A DNA stretch of 64,000 bases, taken from positions 24,662,350-24,726,349 of the forward strand of contig CM057234.1 of NCBI GenBank assembly GCA_029891385.1. The letters are read 5' to 3'. The stretch comes from Erythroxylum novogranatense (taxonomy: Eukaryota > Streptophyta > Magnoliopsida > Malpighiales > Erythroxylaceae). The translations under genes and the position numbers were made by a program. This document shows positions 23,950 through 36,722 of the stretch, piece by piece. Below the pieces are notes generated by a model. That model was not told the DNA's origin. It was given only the letters and a program-made list of their open reading frames with translations, and did no database searches. Every line of letters starts with the position of its first letter. Position 1 is the stretch's first letter.

Positions 23950-25200
23950 TGAATTGATGATTAATTTTGAACTAGTAAAAGTGAAGGAAAAAATATGCCT
24001 AGATTAAGTTTGTCCTTTTTGTATATTACAATTGGCATCCTAAAATCAGTACACGCTTTCTTATATGCCTCTATTTGTGAGCTAAATAGATCTTACATCA
24101 TTTTATATGAAATAATAATGTGATAATTAATATTATTCCCTACCAACTTTATCTTTCTTTGTAAAACCTAGTATAAAATTGACACTCAAATTAAAAAAAT
24201 CCTAAAAGAAAATAACAGGGAGTAAAGTTGTCTTTCATATCTTACATTAATGACTTTAAGATCAGGTGTGTAAAAGAAAGACCGAATTTTCATATTAATC
24301 TTTATTTCTTTCCTCACATTGTCTATGACATCATAAAAGTAACTTATTGTTGCTTTCTCATCAATATCAGTCAGATGGAGTACTCTTACCAAAGGTTAAA
24401 ACCTCTAATGAGAAACTAACATTGAGACAAAAATTTATGATCTTCAAGTATAATCCTGAAAACCTTCATTCCAACATTGGAACTAATATATTGAAATACA
24501 AGTCACTTATCACTTATAAATATTTATCTAAGCTCCTTTTTCATTTAAACAACATATTTACTTGATAAAGAATCGGCTACAAATTTTGTAATGGAGGACG
24601 ATACAACTTTCTACCATTAATGAAATCTTTTCTCATCAAATTTAAAACCTATACACAATTATAAATGAAATTGGTCATTTTTCTAGCTTTCTAATTAGTT
24701 TCATCAATGATAGGAAAGTATATAACATCTTATATATTTTTTAGTTTCAGAGCAATGTAGTATGTAGCACAAGAAGTCTAATAAAAAGAATTATACTTGC
24801 TTTACAACCTTTTCCTAACTGCTTTATAAGTAGCAATATTTTCAGTGATAAACTGTACAATATTTTCAGGCTTAACTTTGTTTACAACTTTATCAAATGT
24901 CTCTAATAGAGTATAAACACTTCTTACAACGTTAGATACACCAATAAACTTAAGAAAATCATCTCCTTATCATAATAAACTAAAAATTTAATCATGGATT
25001 CATATATTCTATTTGTCCAATTGCTATACATGATTGAACACCATAAGTTTCTGAGCCATTTTTCTTTTATTAAAATAATTGTTATTTCAATAATAGAGCT
25101 ATTTATAAGATTATCCCTATAATCATCAATTGAAGGAGATTTATATCTTAGATTATAAGAGAAAATAACATTTACCATATGTTGGTAATAATAAGACCAA
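23950..25200 (-). pseudogene. hAT transposase (DUF659 type), decayed minus-strand copy
   Basis: Read from about 25180 downward, the minus strand shows the same protein as 19796-21921. It has RYKSPSIDDYRDNLI, then CSIMYSNWTNRIYESMIKF (the CSIMSDGWT region of DUF659), then FITDN near 24855, and VRVLHLTDIDEKATISYFYD near 24390, matching the plus copy's VRVLRLPDSKEKSTMSC. Stops and frameshifts are frequent. Base composition is extremely AT-rich. The two transposases face tail to tail with the partial LTR between them. Confidence 0.75.
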
Positions 25201-25570
25201 GCAACATTGTATAACTTATATGCATCCTACTATTATTTGGTCATTTCATGTGTGTGTGTATATATATATATATAGATTAAATTGATTGATCAATTCCCAA
25301 TCAATTGGATGATTAGGAGGTGTATCTATGAGGGGATAAGTTCCATTGCTGATTCCAATTATGATAAATGTTATCTTGGAAATAATGATGTCTGCATCTT
25401 TGATTGTATCTTGTGCTTTGAAAATGGGATAGTTGCTCCAAATCTTGATATAAATTTCTCAATCTTTTGCAAATCTATCCTTCTAATTCTTGACTACTTG
25501 GCTAAATCCGAGGGGAAACTCAGAAATAATATATATATATATAAGACCACTCCTATCTTTTTCGATTTTC
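25201..25570. other. AT-rich flank, nothing recognised
   Basis: Contains short TA arrays near 25258-25276 and 25529-25542. A 97-codon plus-strand frame (25282-25575) is not recognised. Confidence 0.4.
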
Positions 25571-26120
25571 AGTGAACTGACCACTTTTATTGTAACATCC
25601 CGTCACCGATGGGATGGGTACAGTTCACCTCATACGTATTCTGTATACGCATTTTTGCATTCGTAGCCTCTACATCATTGATAAATGCTCAGCATTACAT
25701 AAGCATACGTATGTACATGCATGTATGATAGATTTCCGACTTGATTGTGAAATTGGAGACTTTGTGATTAAGGTTAATTGTGCTTTGATTAGTGAATTGG
25801 AGTGTTAAATTGGATTTAGGAATTGAGAATTGAAAATCGGAGTATGTGACTAGATGTTTTCTAATTTTGAGGATTTATAGAAATTTTTCTAGAATTTTCG
25901 GAAGATTAGATCCGGACCGAAAAAATGGCTTAGTGACTGATTGATTGTGATTCCAGTTCCGAATTCGATTGACAATTGATATGAGATAATTTAAATTATT
26001 ATTTAAGGAATTAAGGTCTGAACCATTGGAATTTGGGAGAAATTAGAGTTAGAAATTGGATTGAGGTTGTTCGGATTGGACTTGTGGCAAATGAATTTGC
26101 CAAACAAACATTAGTAATCC

Positions 26121-26136
26121 TTTAATATATAAACCT
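26121..26136 (+). promoter_or_regulatory. TATA box of the solo LTR
   Basis: TTTAATATATAAACC lies at the same relative place as TATA boxes in the other two LTR families (about 500-630 bp in), so U3 probably ends just downstream. Confidence 0.45.
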
Positions 26137-26679
26137 TTCTCTTTGAATAAATGATCCACGATGCTTGCCCTATTCTCTTGAAAGAAATTGCTTTGTTCTT
26201 CTTCTTCTTTGCGTGGATCTTAGCTTGGAGTTACTTCTTGATTTCTCCTTACAAATCATTCCTTCCTTGTCTTTGATCAATTATCCTTTTGGCTTGGATT
26301 GAAAGAAATGGAGTTTGGGTGGATTTGGGAGAAAACCGTGGATGAGCTTAGGTGTGGAGTTTGAATTTTCTTGGTGTTTCTCAAAGGGTTTAAAGCTTAA
26401 TCAAGTAAGTTGCAACTTATTTATGTGTTTAATATTTTGATTGAAGTATGGAATTAAGTGATTAATTGTTTAAGAGTTAGAAAGATTCGGATGATATAAG
26501 TTTTAGGGTAAAAATATGATTTTGATTTGGGTATTTGTTGAATCATGATTATTTGATGGATTGAAGTTTAGGAATAAGTTGTGTTAGGTGTAAAATGTTG
26601 TTTAAGAGTGTTTAGAAGGGAAAGGATTGGATTGTATAAGAAAAATCTGGGAATTTCTGGGTTTCGGGCGTGAATCTGA

Positions 26680-26905
26680 GATTGCACGCCGAGACGTGTG
26701 ATGAACACACCGCGGCGAACAATTCAGCGTTCAGACGCCATGACGCATGTTTGGTACGCCATGGCGAAGCGGATGATCTCTCCATGATGAGCGAATGACG
26801 CCATGCGCATGAGCGTAAAGGATGACGCCGTAGAGGAGAAAGGGCGTCTTGCCATGACGTGAAGAAAGAGCGTCTCGCCCATGGCGAGGACGCCTGATTT
26901 CCGAA
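26680..26905 (+). repeat. GC-rich palindrome array in the solo LTR
   Basis: Repeated ACGCC.TGGCG motifs, including perfect palindromes CGCCATGGCG, stand in an otherwise AT-rich LTR. Related arrays with changed but still palindromic cores occur in elements 1 and 2. Confidence 0.7.
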
Positions 26906-28389
26906 GGTGGGTTGTTAGATTTTAAATGATTTTGAGGTTATTTTAGTTATGATTGGTGAGTGATAAATTGATCTTGATTTAGAATTTGATAATTCATTTA
27001 GATATGGGTTGAATTCAATTCGAGACTATGAAATCATGGAAATTTAATTTGGTGGTTCTCAAATCGGATGCCAATTGAATAGTGAATTTGATTCTGATTT
27101 AAGGATAATTCCTATGTATTAGAATTTGACTTTGGAAGATGTAGAACTTAGCCAATTGACTTATGGTATTAGAAATTGCTATGAATTAGAGTGAAAGTGC
27201 AAAATTGAGACAATTCGAGTTTGAGGTTGGAAATGTCATAACATGCATAGTACGTAAATTATTCGATATACTTGCATCATTGACTACTGAAATTGATACA
27301 ATTAGTAATATTCGAGTATTCTGATTATTGTAGAGGCTCAAGTGGAACGTCGATCCTCTGACGTAACAGAGACTTCCCGGCAGTAGCTCGGAAGTTTAGA
27401 GGTGAGTAACCTAGTTGGTTTCTCAATCTCTGATGTGCTATATGCTTCGTGTGTGAACTATCTATGATTCTGATTGAGTGATTCGCATGTGATATGCTAC
27501 TGTAAAGTGTGAACGCATGCTAGGCATGAATAGAAATCAGTAACTGACCGTTGTGACTGGAGCACATTCTGATCTGATTGGAGCTATAAGCTCGTCTTTG
27601 TGATATTGAAAATGGATTAGTGCATACCCAGAGGGCTCTCCTATCCCTAGTGCGCGTGGGCAGTAGTGCATACTCGGAGGGCTCTCCTACCCCCGAAAAC
27701 GCAATTTCTGTGTAATGTATATTGTGCCCAGTAATGGGATAATTCTGACGTCCAGTCACAACATTAAAATGAACTGGAAATCATTGTGCATTCAGTATGT
27801 GATTGTTTTGTGATTGTACTGCAAATTTGATATGGGATTAATTGCAAATGTGTGATTATGATTTTATGAACTTCTGAATTATGATTTTAAATATGAAATG
27901 TGTTACTTTGTACGCAATTTCGCGTAATGCATGAATTAAGTGAACCATCGATGATGGTTACTCATTGAGTTTTCGCAAACTCACCCAAATTGCGACTATT
28001 TTTCAGGACAGTGAGAGTGTGACTCCTAGCTCCGGATAGTGAGACTTTTCCTGCTGTGTGTGCCGGCAAGAGTAGTATGGCCCACAGGTCGGTCAGCTGG
28101 GGATCCTTTGGGATATTTTGGGGATGACCTAGTTAGGAGTTATTACTGTTTATTTTGGCTTGTACAGTTGTATTTATGACCCGATGTTGAAATTAGGATT
28201 TCATGAAAGGAATGAAAATGGATCTTTTGGTTGCAAAATTTAGTGAATGTGATCTTACCGCTTTATTATTGATGCCATGAGGTTTAAAGAATTAATCATA
28301 TCGTAGTGCACCCTCATTGTAGGGTATGTACCGGTATGACCTACGGACGTCCCGGTGTATACTTTACGGTAAGGGGGCGCTACATTTAT

Positions 28390-28522
28390 GCTTCAAATGA
28401 GAAGTTGCACTTTTGATCTTGTTCTCAGCTTTAGATCAAGTCACTGAAGCATAAAAGTGGTCAGGTCACTTATATATATATATATATATATATACGCTTC
28501 AAATGAGAAGTTGCACTTTTGA
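28390..28522. repeat. Direct repeat around a (TA)n microsatellite at the target of element 1
   Basis: GCTTCAAATGAGAAGTTGCA occurs at 28390 and again at 28495. Between the copies lie the right arm of the 26-bp inverted repeat and a TA array (28471-28494). Confidence 0.8.
28518..28522. repeat. Left TSD (TTTGA) of LTR element 1
   Basis: TTTGA is repeated at 37242-37246, directly after the right LTR. Confidence 0.85.
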
Positions 28523-30235
28523 TGTAGCGCCCCCTCACCGTAGGGGTACATATCGAAACTTAGAAGGTCGCTCAAACACGTATCCCTGATAAGGGTGCCT
28601 ACCAGAACATTATCCAATAATATCCACATGGCATCGCAATAAGTAAAATCATAAAATATCACAATAGCATAAATCAATAAATTTGAATCCAAATAATAAT
28701 CATCTGGTACAGTCATCCAATGTCAGAATAGACAAGTCTATCAGTCTCCTAACAAAACCAAAAGGAAGGCGTCAAGCATCTATCCTAAGTCATCCTCAAA
28801 GCTAACCCGGTGACCGACACATGTGTCATCGGGTCCCTTGCCAAAGAACTCGCACGGCAGAAGGAATATCTTGAGCTAGGAGTCTACTCTATCATCTCCG
28901 AAAAATAGGTTGCAATTTTGGGTGAGTTTGCGAACTTCGGTGAAAACCATCATCGATGGTTCACTCAAATCATGCATTACGCAAATTAACAAAGACGACA
29001 CGACGAATATCAATTAACGATATTATATACGATTATACGATGATTCTATAACGATTTACAACGATGAAGCGATGTCGATGGCAATATCTGATGGCGTAGA
29101 AACGATTTACGATGATCGCATCACAATATCTGAGAAATCATGGTATCACACGATTCGAGAATCATCGCACAATTTAGCGATTCAACGAGTCATGTATATA
29201 ATGCATATGAGACTCTTTTCGCTTATTCAAGATTGTGCCCAAGTGCTCATCAAGATTCGATGGGGACGCGCGCCGTGATTTTCTCCCCTCGGGCTAAGCC
29301 AGTCGATCTGATGTTCGAGCTCGAGACTCTTTTTCAGTGATAATAGCAACTTGGGACATGTCCATTATCTGATCATGCATTTATGCATGCAATACAATGT
29401 TCAGTAATTCAGTATTCAGTGATTCAGTCAATTTACAGTATATGGCTATAAAGCCCAGTATATTAGTTCCCGAGATCACGCAGTGATCCGGTTCGATTCT
29501 GATAAAGCATGCAATTCAATCCAATAAATTTGAGAATCATGAAATAGTCGGTCCAATTCAGTAGTAGCATGCAATTCGATCCTAATCACGTCAGTAATCA
29601 TACAGTTCACCTTTGCAAGTAATTCATACAGAGCATATAAACAATCAGGAATTTGAGAAACCAACTAGGTTACTCACCTGTAACTTCCGAGCTACTGCCT
29701 GGAAGTCCCAGCAATATCCGTGGAACGACGGTCCAACGGTGCCTCTATATCAGTAAAATATAAACCATTACTAATTGCCCAATTAAATAGTTCAATAATG
29801 CATATGTCTCAGTGAAATGATGTACGATGCATGTTCACGATTTTTCGGTGCTAAATCCCAATTTCGGTACATTAAACTCAATCCTATCTCTCTGTTCAAT
29901 TGATCGACAATTATTTGATCCATTCTTAAAATCTAGTCAATTTACCTCCATTTGAATACCCGATAGCAAGTCCCTATTTATCGGGTCGAAACTTCTATTG
30001 CAAATTCCAATTAAAACTCCAATAGTCTCAATTTGACATTTAGGTCATACTATGCACCATAATCGACCCAATTCCTTATAATTCAATTTCATTTAGATCA
30101 ATTCAAATTCCTACACTTATCCTCAACTGTAAACCTCTTTCCCTAGTTCATAACAAATCTGGAATCGCCTCAATCGGAGGTCTACACCAAAAGTTATGCC
30201 CAATAAATCAATTTTAATCCAATGAAACAGTCCCT

Positions 30236-30345
30236 CTCGCCGCGGCATCGCGTCTCTCGCCGCGGCGCAGAAAAGCTCGCTCGCCGCAGCGAACGACGCG
30301 TCCTGGCACGCCGTGAGGCGAGGGCAAGACGCGCCGCTTAACGAA
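30236..30345 (-). repeat. GC-rich palindrome array, left LTR of element 1
   Basis: CTCGCCGCGGCG units recur several times in about 110 bp. The core CGCCGCGGCG is a perfect palindrome. CpG-dense against an AT-rich LTR. Confidence 0.75.
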
Positions 30346-30762
30346 TAAATAATCGTAAAGCGTGTGCAGCTACAAGCAGCGGCGCTGGCGAATTCCACCA
30401 TCTTCACCGATCGTTTCTCACTCTAAAACCACCATTAATACCCTCAACTACCTCAAATCAACCCTAATAACTGTCATAAATGCAATAAAAACCATTAAAA
30501 CAGCATTAATGCCATTAAAAGCTTACCAAATCGTCGATCGATCCTCAACCACCGTAAACTCTAAAATCCTTTGAAATCAACGATCCAACAATCTCAAAGC
30601 CTCTAACCTTCACCAATAACCATAGATATGTTAGACTAACACAATAACGAAGAAGCCATAAGAAGAAATCGAAGGATCTCACCGTTGGAAGAAGAATCGA
30701 ATCACCGTAGAGGAGAGAAGAAGAAAGCGAAATGCCTTAGGAAAATAATCCCAATTTTTCAA

Positions 30763-30780
30763 ACCTAGCTATTTATAGGC
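30763..30780 (-). promoter_or_regulatory. TATA box, left LTR of element 1
   Basis: Minus strand GCCTATAAATAGCTAGG, about 507 bp into the LTR in element orientation. Confidence 0.6.
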
Positions 30781-31280
30781 ATAGTCTCCAAATCGGTCAA
30801 ATTTCACCTCTAAATTTCAATAACTCATCATATTTATTTCTTAACAGTATAACTCTAAATTTTTCCATTGCCATCGGACCATTCTTTCGAAGATATCTGA
30901 TCAATAATTCGGTCTCTCAAATATTTCCTTAGGGCATTTTCTCTAAATTTCCCAAAATTTCCTATAATCCACTATCAAATACCGGTCTAATCGTAACCAA
31001 TATTAAATCAATCATTTGAACCCAAAACTCAAATTTCTCAATTAATCATATTCGATCAGTTCACAATTTGATCGGTTCATAAACCAATCACTTGATCAAT
31101 TTCAATTCACAATTAAATACCGAAAATCATGAATGCATGTACTATGAATATATGCATATCACGAGAAACCAGTTCCTCCATAATTAGAGGCCGATAGCAT
31201 ACTCGATCGAAGAATACAAGAAACCGATCGATCGGTCCGATATTACCATTTTACCCTTACGACGAGAGCAGGATGTTACA

Positions 31281-31293
31281 ATTCACCCTCCTT
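31281..31293 (-). promoter_or_regulatory. Polypurine tract of element 1
   Basis: Minus-strand AAGGAGGGTGAAT directly abuts the LTR end TGTAAC, the expected second-strand priming site. Confidence 0.65.
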
Positions 31294-33030
31294 ATAAAAA
31301 TTTCGTCCTCGAAATTTCATATCTGATGAATCAAGAGGGCGGAGAATTTATCCGCTTTTTCTATCCCGATTCTCACTCATATCTTTATAATTTTTCATAA
31401 TCCATACATTCAAGATTCGTAAACACATTTATCATATCTTACCACTGTTTCTTAATTCAGTCCATAGAACCACTTTGCCAATCTATTTTTCACGACGGTC
31501 ACAAAGAGGCTATCTAATAACAAATTTAGTTCCTTATCGATTCGACTCATTGACATGAACTGGGATCGTTCAATCCCTTTTTCAGATTCAATTTCACTTA
31601 TCATCATTAACTCAAGTCAATCATAGTCTTCGCCTATGTTCAGGCAATTTCAACGGACTCTAAGGACATCAGTCTCACATTTGTCTCAACAGTCACACCT
31701 ATAATTATCCCCACACTTAACTGTTCGATTTCACACTCTCAACCTTTTATTACTCTTTCGGTACATTCTTGTTGAACACAACGTTTCGATGGATCTTAGA
31801 GATTTCTCTAACAGTCTCCTTTGGCGGCAAAATACACACTTCACAAGATAGTCATAAATATCATTTTCTCAAAAATTGACTTCCATTTAAATTTCTCAAT
31901 ACGGTTTGCAATTTTCTAAATCGCCAATTTATTTTGCCAGTCCTTTTATACACCATTAATTTGGAATTCTATAACTCATACTACTTTCTTTTGCCTATAC
32001 CAATTTGACAATTATCATTTAACAATAACACATTTATACGCTATTGAATTTCTGCCCAATCCATTTAATTTCATACTTGTCTTAACTTTGCGACTACTCA
32101 ATCCTTTAATCTCTTTCGCGAATCATTCAAATTCCCAAAATATCTCGATCATCATTGATTTGCATATCCATGGACATATCCATAACATTTTATATAATTA
32201 ATGGTCTCACGCTTTTGATGACACCACAATTTCGGATAATCAATCACAGTACAGTCTACGACATTATACTTGTCCTCAGATACGTTAAATCACATTGCAC
32301 TATATCAACTAATTCCTCATAACCTTTACGGGGACATTCCACTAAATATTGCCAAATCTCCAATTTAAAACATTGTGATTAATAATGAAGCAGTGCAGTT
32401 CTCCAAATATCTCTTTCACAATTATCAGTCATACTTTTTACACATTTTCCTCGAACATTTGTCAAAGCTAAGGCCAGCCAGGAAATCTTTGAAAATTTCT
32501 GGATGGATCCAGCACTCGGTAAATTCTCAATAACTCCAAATTCCGAACACATATATTCCTTATACCCATAGTTAATTTTTTATAACTCTCTAAAGATCGA
32601 TTGTCTCCAATGAGAAACATTGTTCTCATAACTTTCTCAGTTTCATCATAACACATTCTGACACATGCCCCTTTACTCTAATTTTCCTTTTCAGTTTAGT
32701 AAACCTATTACACAGTCGAATTCCTTACGTCAACACAATGCACATTTTCTCAGTAACAGAGTCTACCTCTCACACTTGAGTTCCACTAGAATCAGGTCTC
32801 CCAATAACGACTTTTATTCACTTCCCAATAACGACTTTTATTCACTTCAATTTATTTCCAGTTTATCCTTTCGCTGCTAAATTCTTCAGTTATCATCATC
32901 CGATCAAATCCGGTATCCACTACGACCTCAGGGCACTATATGCACAATCAATCAGTCCATGCAAAAAATCACTTCTATCTTCCTATATAGAGGTGTACTC
33001 ACCTCTAACCCTAACTGTAACCTTTCTCTA
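31294..33030 (-). other. Non-coding interior of element 1
   Basis: There is no pol motif and no frame above about 70 codons. Parts align with element 2: the stretch around 32500-32560 (GATGGATCCAG, ATAACTCCAAATTC) corresponds to 44260-44310 (GATGTATCCAG, ATAACTCCAAATTC). Confidence 0.6.
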
Positions 33031-33039
33031 TCTACATGC

Positions 33040-33732
33040 AGTCTACATGCTGAATGCGATGCAATGCAGTACAATGAAAAGAATAAGTGGATCCAAGATC
33101 TAACAATGCATATGCTTCAAACCAGAAATTAGAAGCATACTCGCGACAGCATCCGGGGAATCCTGGGTCTCCTGTCGAGTCATGGCATAGACCCTGGCCT
33201 GAGACTGTTGTCTGCTGCTCAGGTCTTCTGACCTTAATGTTGATCCCTCTGTGTGACCTCGGCCTTGGCCTCGGCCTCGGCCTCTCCAACCAGATCCACT
33301 TCCACGGCTCTGCTGTGCCGGGGTATTACTACCAGATCTTCCAGTCATGGCAGACTGGGCTTCCATAGTCTCGGGGCAATTCCTCACTAGGTGGTCCATC
33401 GAACCACACCTCAAGCAGGTTCCAGATAACCATCGGCACTCTCCACTGTGCCTCTTGCCACAATGCTCACATAGAGGAATAGACTGCCCTGAACCTCTAA
33501 CACCGCCTCTGTCACTACCATTCTGTGCAAAGCTATCTCTCTGCCCATGAACTATCTGTCTAGCCCCTCCTGCGGACCTGAAGGGCCTACTCTGACGCTT
33601 GCTGTATTCCCTGTCAGCATTTCCCTGGCTATCACTAGATCTCTTATGACGGGTCCCCGACCGGTCTCGATCATCTGTTGTCAAAGAATGTTCTATCCTC
33701 ATCGCCGCACCCTCACCAATGAAATTGCCCAT
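33040..33732 (-). pseudogene. Ty3/gypsy gag C-terminal part with CCHC knuckle and start of protease
   Basis: The 210-codon frame begins with the end of the capsid region and continues with a basic, Ser/Arg/Gly-rich linker. It then has two zinc-binding clusters: CEHCGKRHSGEC and a CCHC knuckle ending DHLVRNC. An RGRGRGQGRG nucleic-acid-binding tail follows, then the gag-protease junction motif RVYAMTRQETQDSPDAV. The protease homology shifts frame near 33130 and goes on as ALLDLGSTYSF, the region of the catalytic Asp (family D-S/T-G, here D-L-G). After that the frame ends and no reverse transcriptase follows. The product would be a nucleocapsid-type RNA-binding protein; the frame is separate from the upstream capsid frame. 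Confidence 0.8.
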
Positions 33733-33862
33733 GTTAGACTCGCCAAGAGGGTGCGGATCTCCAGTTGAGTCGCCTCAAAACGCCGACACTTGTCACCTCG
33801 AAGCCACCGGTGAAGAAGCGTAAACTAACAACTCGTTGAACCAAGACTCATAGTCGCCACGG

Positions 33863-34228
33863 TCAATCGCCTGTCTCACTCTGGAACTCTTGTAACTTCA
33901 TGTCCAGATAAATCTTGGGCATGAAATTGTCTTTGAACGCCCTCAGAAAGTCAGTCCATGTCAGTGTGCAGGGTCTGGTGGTACTGCCCGGGACAGTCTT
34001 CCACCACTGATATGCAGAACCCTGTAACAGAGAAACCGCGTAGTCGAAACGCTCATCCGATTCACAGTCCATCTGATCGAGGACTCTCTCAGTCCTCTCT
34101 AGCCATCCCTCAGCCTCCGCAGGGTCGGTGCTACCATAAAAGTCAATCGCCCCTTGTTTTCGCAGTAGATCATATCTCCGTTCCCGTCTCGCAGGAACTC
34201 GAGGAGGCAACTCCTCTGAATGAGGCAT
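33863..34228 (-). pseudogene. Ty3/gypsy gag capsid region (Retrotrans_gag), frameshifted
   Basis: The frame carries the Retrotrans_gag signature of plant gypsy elements: DFYGSTDPAEAEGWLERTER, a CES..F.YAVSLLQGSAYQWW block, and W.DFLRAFKDNFMPK. It then meets stops and a frameshift between 33863 and 33732, so capsid and nucleocapsid halves no longer form one protein. The frame is open for about 33 codons upstream of this Met, so the true start could be earlier. The PBS lies about 160 bp upstream. It would form the virus-like particle shell of the element, but this copy looks inactive. Confidence 0.85.
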
Positions 34229-34386
34229 CGGAGACTCCCTACTAGCTCCTACCGATTCCAGGTCAGCTGGTAACTCAACTCGATCTCCCAGTACGGATGA
34301 CCTAAAACAGACAAGAAATTTCGATCAGTTCCACTATCCTTTCCGAAATTCCAGCTTAAATTTCACTAATCCCAAAAGATACCAAA

Positions 34387-34402
34387 CCATGCTCTGATAC
34401 CA
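34387..34402 (-). promoter_or_regulatory. Primer binding site of element 1 (tRNA-iMet)
   Basis: Minus strand TGGTATCAGAGCATGG, five bases from the LTR, matches the 3' end complement of plant initiator tRNA-Met. Confidence 0.85.
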
Positions 34403-36115
34403 CTAAATGTAGCGCCCCCTCACCGTAGGGGTACATATCGGGAAACTCGAAGGTCGCTCCGACACGTATCCCACAATAAAGGTGCACTACCAGAACATTA
34501 TCCAATAATATCCATATGGCATCGCAATAAGTAAAATCATAAAATATCACAATAGCAGAAATCAATAAATTTGAATCCAAATAATAATCATCTGGTACAA
34601 TCATCCAATGTCAGAATAGACAAGTCTATCAGTCTCCTAACAAAACCAAAAAGGAAGCTGATACAAGCATCTATCCTAAGTCATCCTCAAAAGCTAACCC
34701 AGCTGACCGACCTGTGTGCCACCGCGTCCCTTGCCAGCAGCTCACACGGCAGGAAGGAATATCTTCGGAGCTAGGAGTCTACTCTATCAGTCCTGAAAAA
34801 TAGGTTGCAATTTTGGGTGAGTTTGCGAACTTCGGAGAAACCATCATCGATGGTTCACTCAAATCATGCATTACGCAAATTACGTGCAGACAACACACAA
34901 TAATATCAATTAACGATATTATATACGATTATACGAGATTCTATAACAGATTTACAACGATGAAGCGATGTCGATGGCAATAATCTGATGGCGTAGAAAC
35001 GATTTACGATGTCGCATCACAATATCTGATAAATCATGGCATCACACGATTCAAGAATCATCGCACAATTTAGCGATTCAATCGGTCATGTATATAATGC
35101 ATATGAGACTCTTTCCGGTTATTGAGATTGTGCCCAAGTGCTCGATCGATGTTCGATGGGGATGCGCGTCGAGATTTCTCCCCGGGCTAAGCCCGTCGAT
35201 CGATGTTGAGCTCGAGGCTCTTTTTCGATGATAATAGCAACTTGGGACACGTCCATTATCGATCATGCATTTATGCATGCAATACAATGTTCGATAATTC
35301 ATATTGATGATTGGTCAATTTGATATATGGCTATAAAGCCCGATATATCGATTCCCGATATCACAAATGATCGATTCGATTCTGATAAAGCATGCAATTC
35401 AATCCAATAAATTTCAAGATAATCATGAAATAGTCCGGTCCAATTCAAGAGTAGCATGCAATTCGATCCTAATCACGTCGGTAATCATACGATTCACCTT
35501 TACAAGTAATTCATACTGAGCATATAAACAATCGAAATTTGAGAAACCAACTAGGTTACTCACTTTGTAACTTCCGAAGCTCTTGCTGAAGTCCAAAGAA
35601 TATCCGTGGAGCGACGGTCCAACGGTGCCTCTATATCAGTAAAATATAAACCATTACTAATTGCCCAATTAAACAGTTCAATAATGCATATGTCTCAGTG
35701 AAATGATGTACGATGCATGTTCACGATTTTTCGATGCTAAATCCCAATTTCGGTACATTAAACCCAATCCTATCTCTCTGTTCAATTGATCGACAATTAT
35801 TTGATCCATTCTTAAAATCCAGTCAATTTACCTCCATTTGAATACCCTATAGCAAGTCCCTATTTATCGGGTCGAAACTTCTATTGCAAATTCTAATTAA
35901 AACTCCAATAGTCTCAATTTGACATTTAGGTCATACTATACACCATAATCGACCCAATTCCTTATAATTCAATTTCATTTAGATCAATTCAAATTCCTAC
36001 ACTTATCCTCAATTGTAGACCTCTTTCCCTAGTTCATAACAAATCTGGAATCGCCTCAATCGGAGGTCTACACCAAAAGTTATGCCCAATAAATCAATTT
36101 TAATCCAATGGAACA

Positions 36116-36300
36116 GTCCCTCCCGTCGCGGCGCAGAAAAGCTCGCTCGTCGCGGCGTGAGCATCGCTCGCCGCGACGAACGACGCGTCCTGGCACGCCG
36201 TGAGGTGAGGGCAGCACGCCGCGGCGTCATGAATAAATGACGCTCGCCGCGGCATCCACGCACGCTCGCCGCGGCGAACGAATAAATATTCGTCGCCAAA
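36116..36300 (-). repeat. GC-rich palindrome array, right LTR of element 1
   Basis: Longer than in the left LTR, with extra CTCGCCGCGGCG and CGTCGCGGCG units, so unit number differs between the two LTRs of one element. Confidence 0.75.
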
Positions 36301-36710
36301 TGCAGCGGCAGCAAGAAGCGGCGTCTTGGCGAATTCCGCCATCTTCACCGATCGTTTCTCACTCTAAAACCACCATTAATACCCTCAAGTACCTACAATC
36401 AACCCTAATAACTGTCATAAATGCAATAAAAACCATTAAAACGGCATTAATGCCATTAAAAGCTTACCAAATCGTCGATCGATCCTCAACCACCGTAAAC
36501 CCTAAAATCCTTTGAAATCAACGATCCAACAATCTCAAAGCCTTTAACCTTCACCAATCACCATAGATATGTTAGACTAACACAATAACGAAGAAGCCAT
36601 AAGAAGAAATCGAAGGATCTCACCGTTGGAAGAAGAATCGAATCACCGTAGAGGGAGAGAAGAAGAAACGAAATGCCTTAGGAAAATAATCCCAATTTTT
36701 CCAAACCTAG

Positions 36711-36722
36711 CTATTTATAGGC
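36711..36722 (-). promoter_or_regulatory. TATA box, right LTR of element 1
   Basis: Minus strand CCTATAAATAGC, about 525 bp from the transcriptional start of the LTR. This is the copy that would drive the element. Confidence 0.6.

Larger units (their letters stand above)
25591..28384 (+). mobile_element. Solo LTR, 2794 bp, related to the LTRs of elements 1 and 2
   Basis: Begins TGTAACATCCCG and ends GGGGCGCTACA, flanked by a perfect TTTAT duplication (25586-25590 and 28385-28389). It shares conserved blocks with the other LTRs in opposite orientation: GGTGAGTAACCTAGTTGG, the AACCATCGATGATGGTT palindrome near 27948, and CAGTAGCTCGGAAG. It has a TATA-like TTTAATATATAAACC about 530 bp in and a GC-rich palindrome array at 26680-26905. 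No internal region or partner LTR exists, as expected after LTR-LTR recombination. Confidence 0.85.
25571..28470. repeat. 26-bp inverted repeat split by the solo LTR
   Basis: With the LTR and one TTTAT removed, the left arm is 25571-25590 plus 28390-28395 and the right arm is 28445-28470. Arms starting AGTGAACTGACCACTT pair at 25 of 26 bases around a loop of about 49 bp. This looks like the ends of a small inverted-repeat element or a hairpin that served as the insertion target. Confidence 0.75.
28523..31280 (-). repeat. Left (3') LTR of element 1
   Basis: Contains the ACCATCATCGATGGTTCAC palindrome block near 28950 and the GAAACCAACTAGGTTACTCAC block near 29658. A GC-palindrome array lies at 30236-30345 and a minus-strand TATA near 30770. 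Confidence 0.9.

Noticed and set aside
26680..26905. CRISPR-like or CpG-island promoter reading of the palindrome block
   Set aside because: Units are irregularly spaced, have no unique spacers and lie in an LTR of a plant element.
33087..33368. 93-codon plus-strand frame opposite gag
   Set aside because: It is antisense to the gag zinc-knuckle region; the real signal is on the minus strand.
36009..36348. Arg/Ala-rich frames of 80-100 codons in the LTR of element 1
   Set aside because: They come from the GC-rich palindrome array and are not in a conserved frame between the two LTRs.
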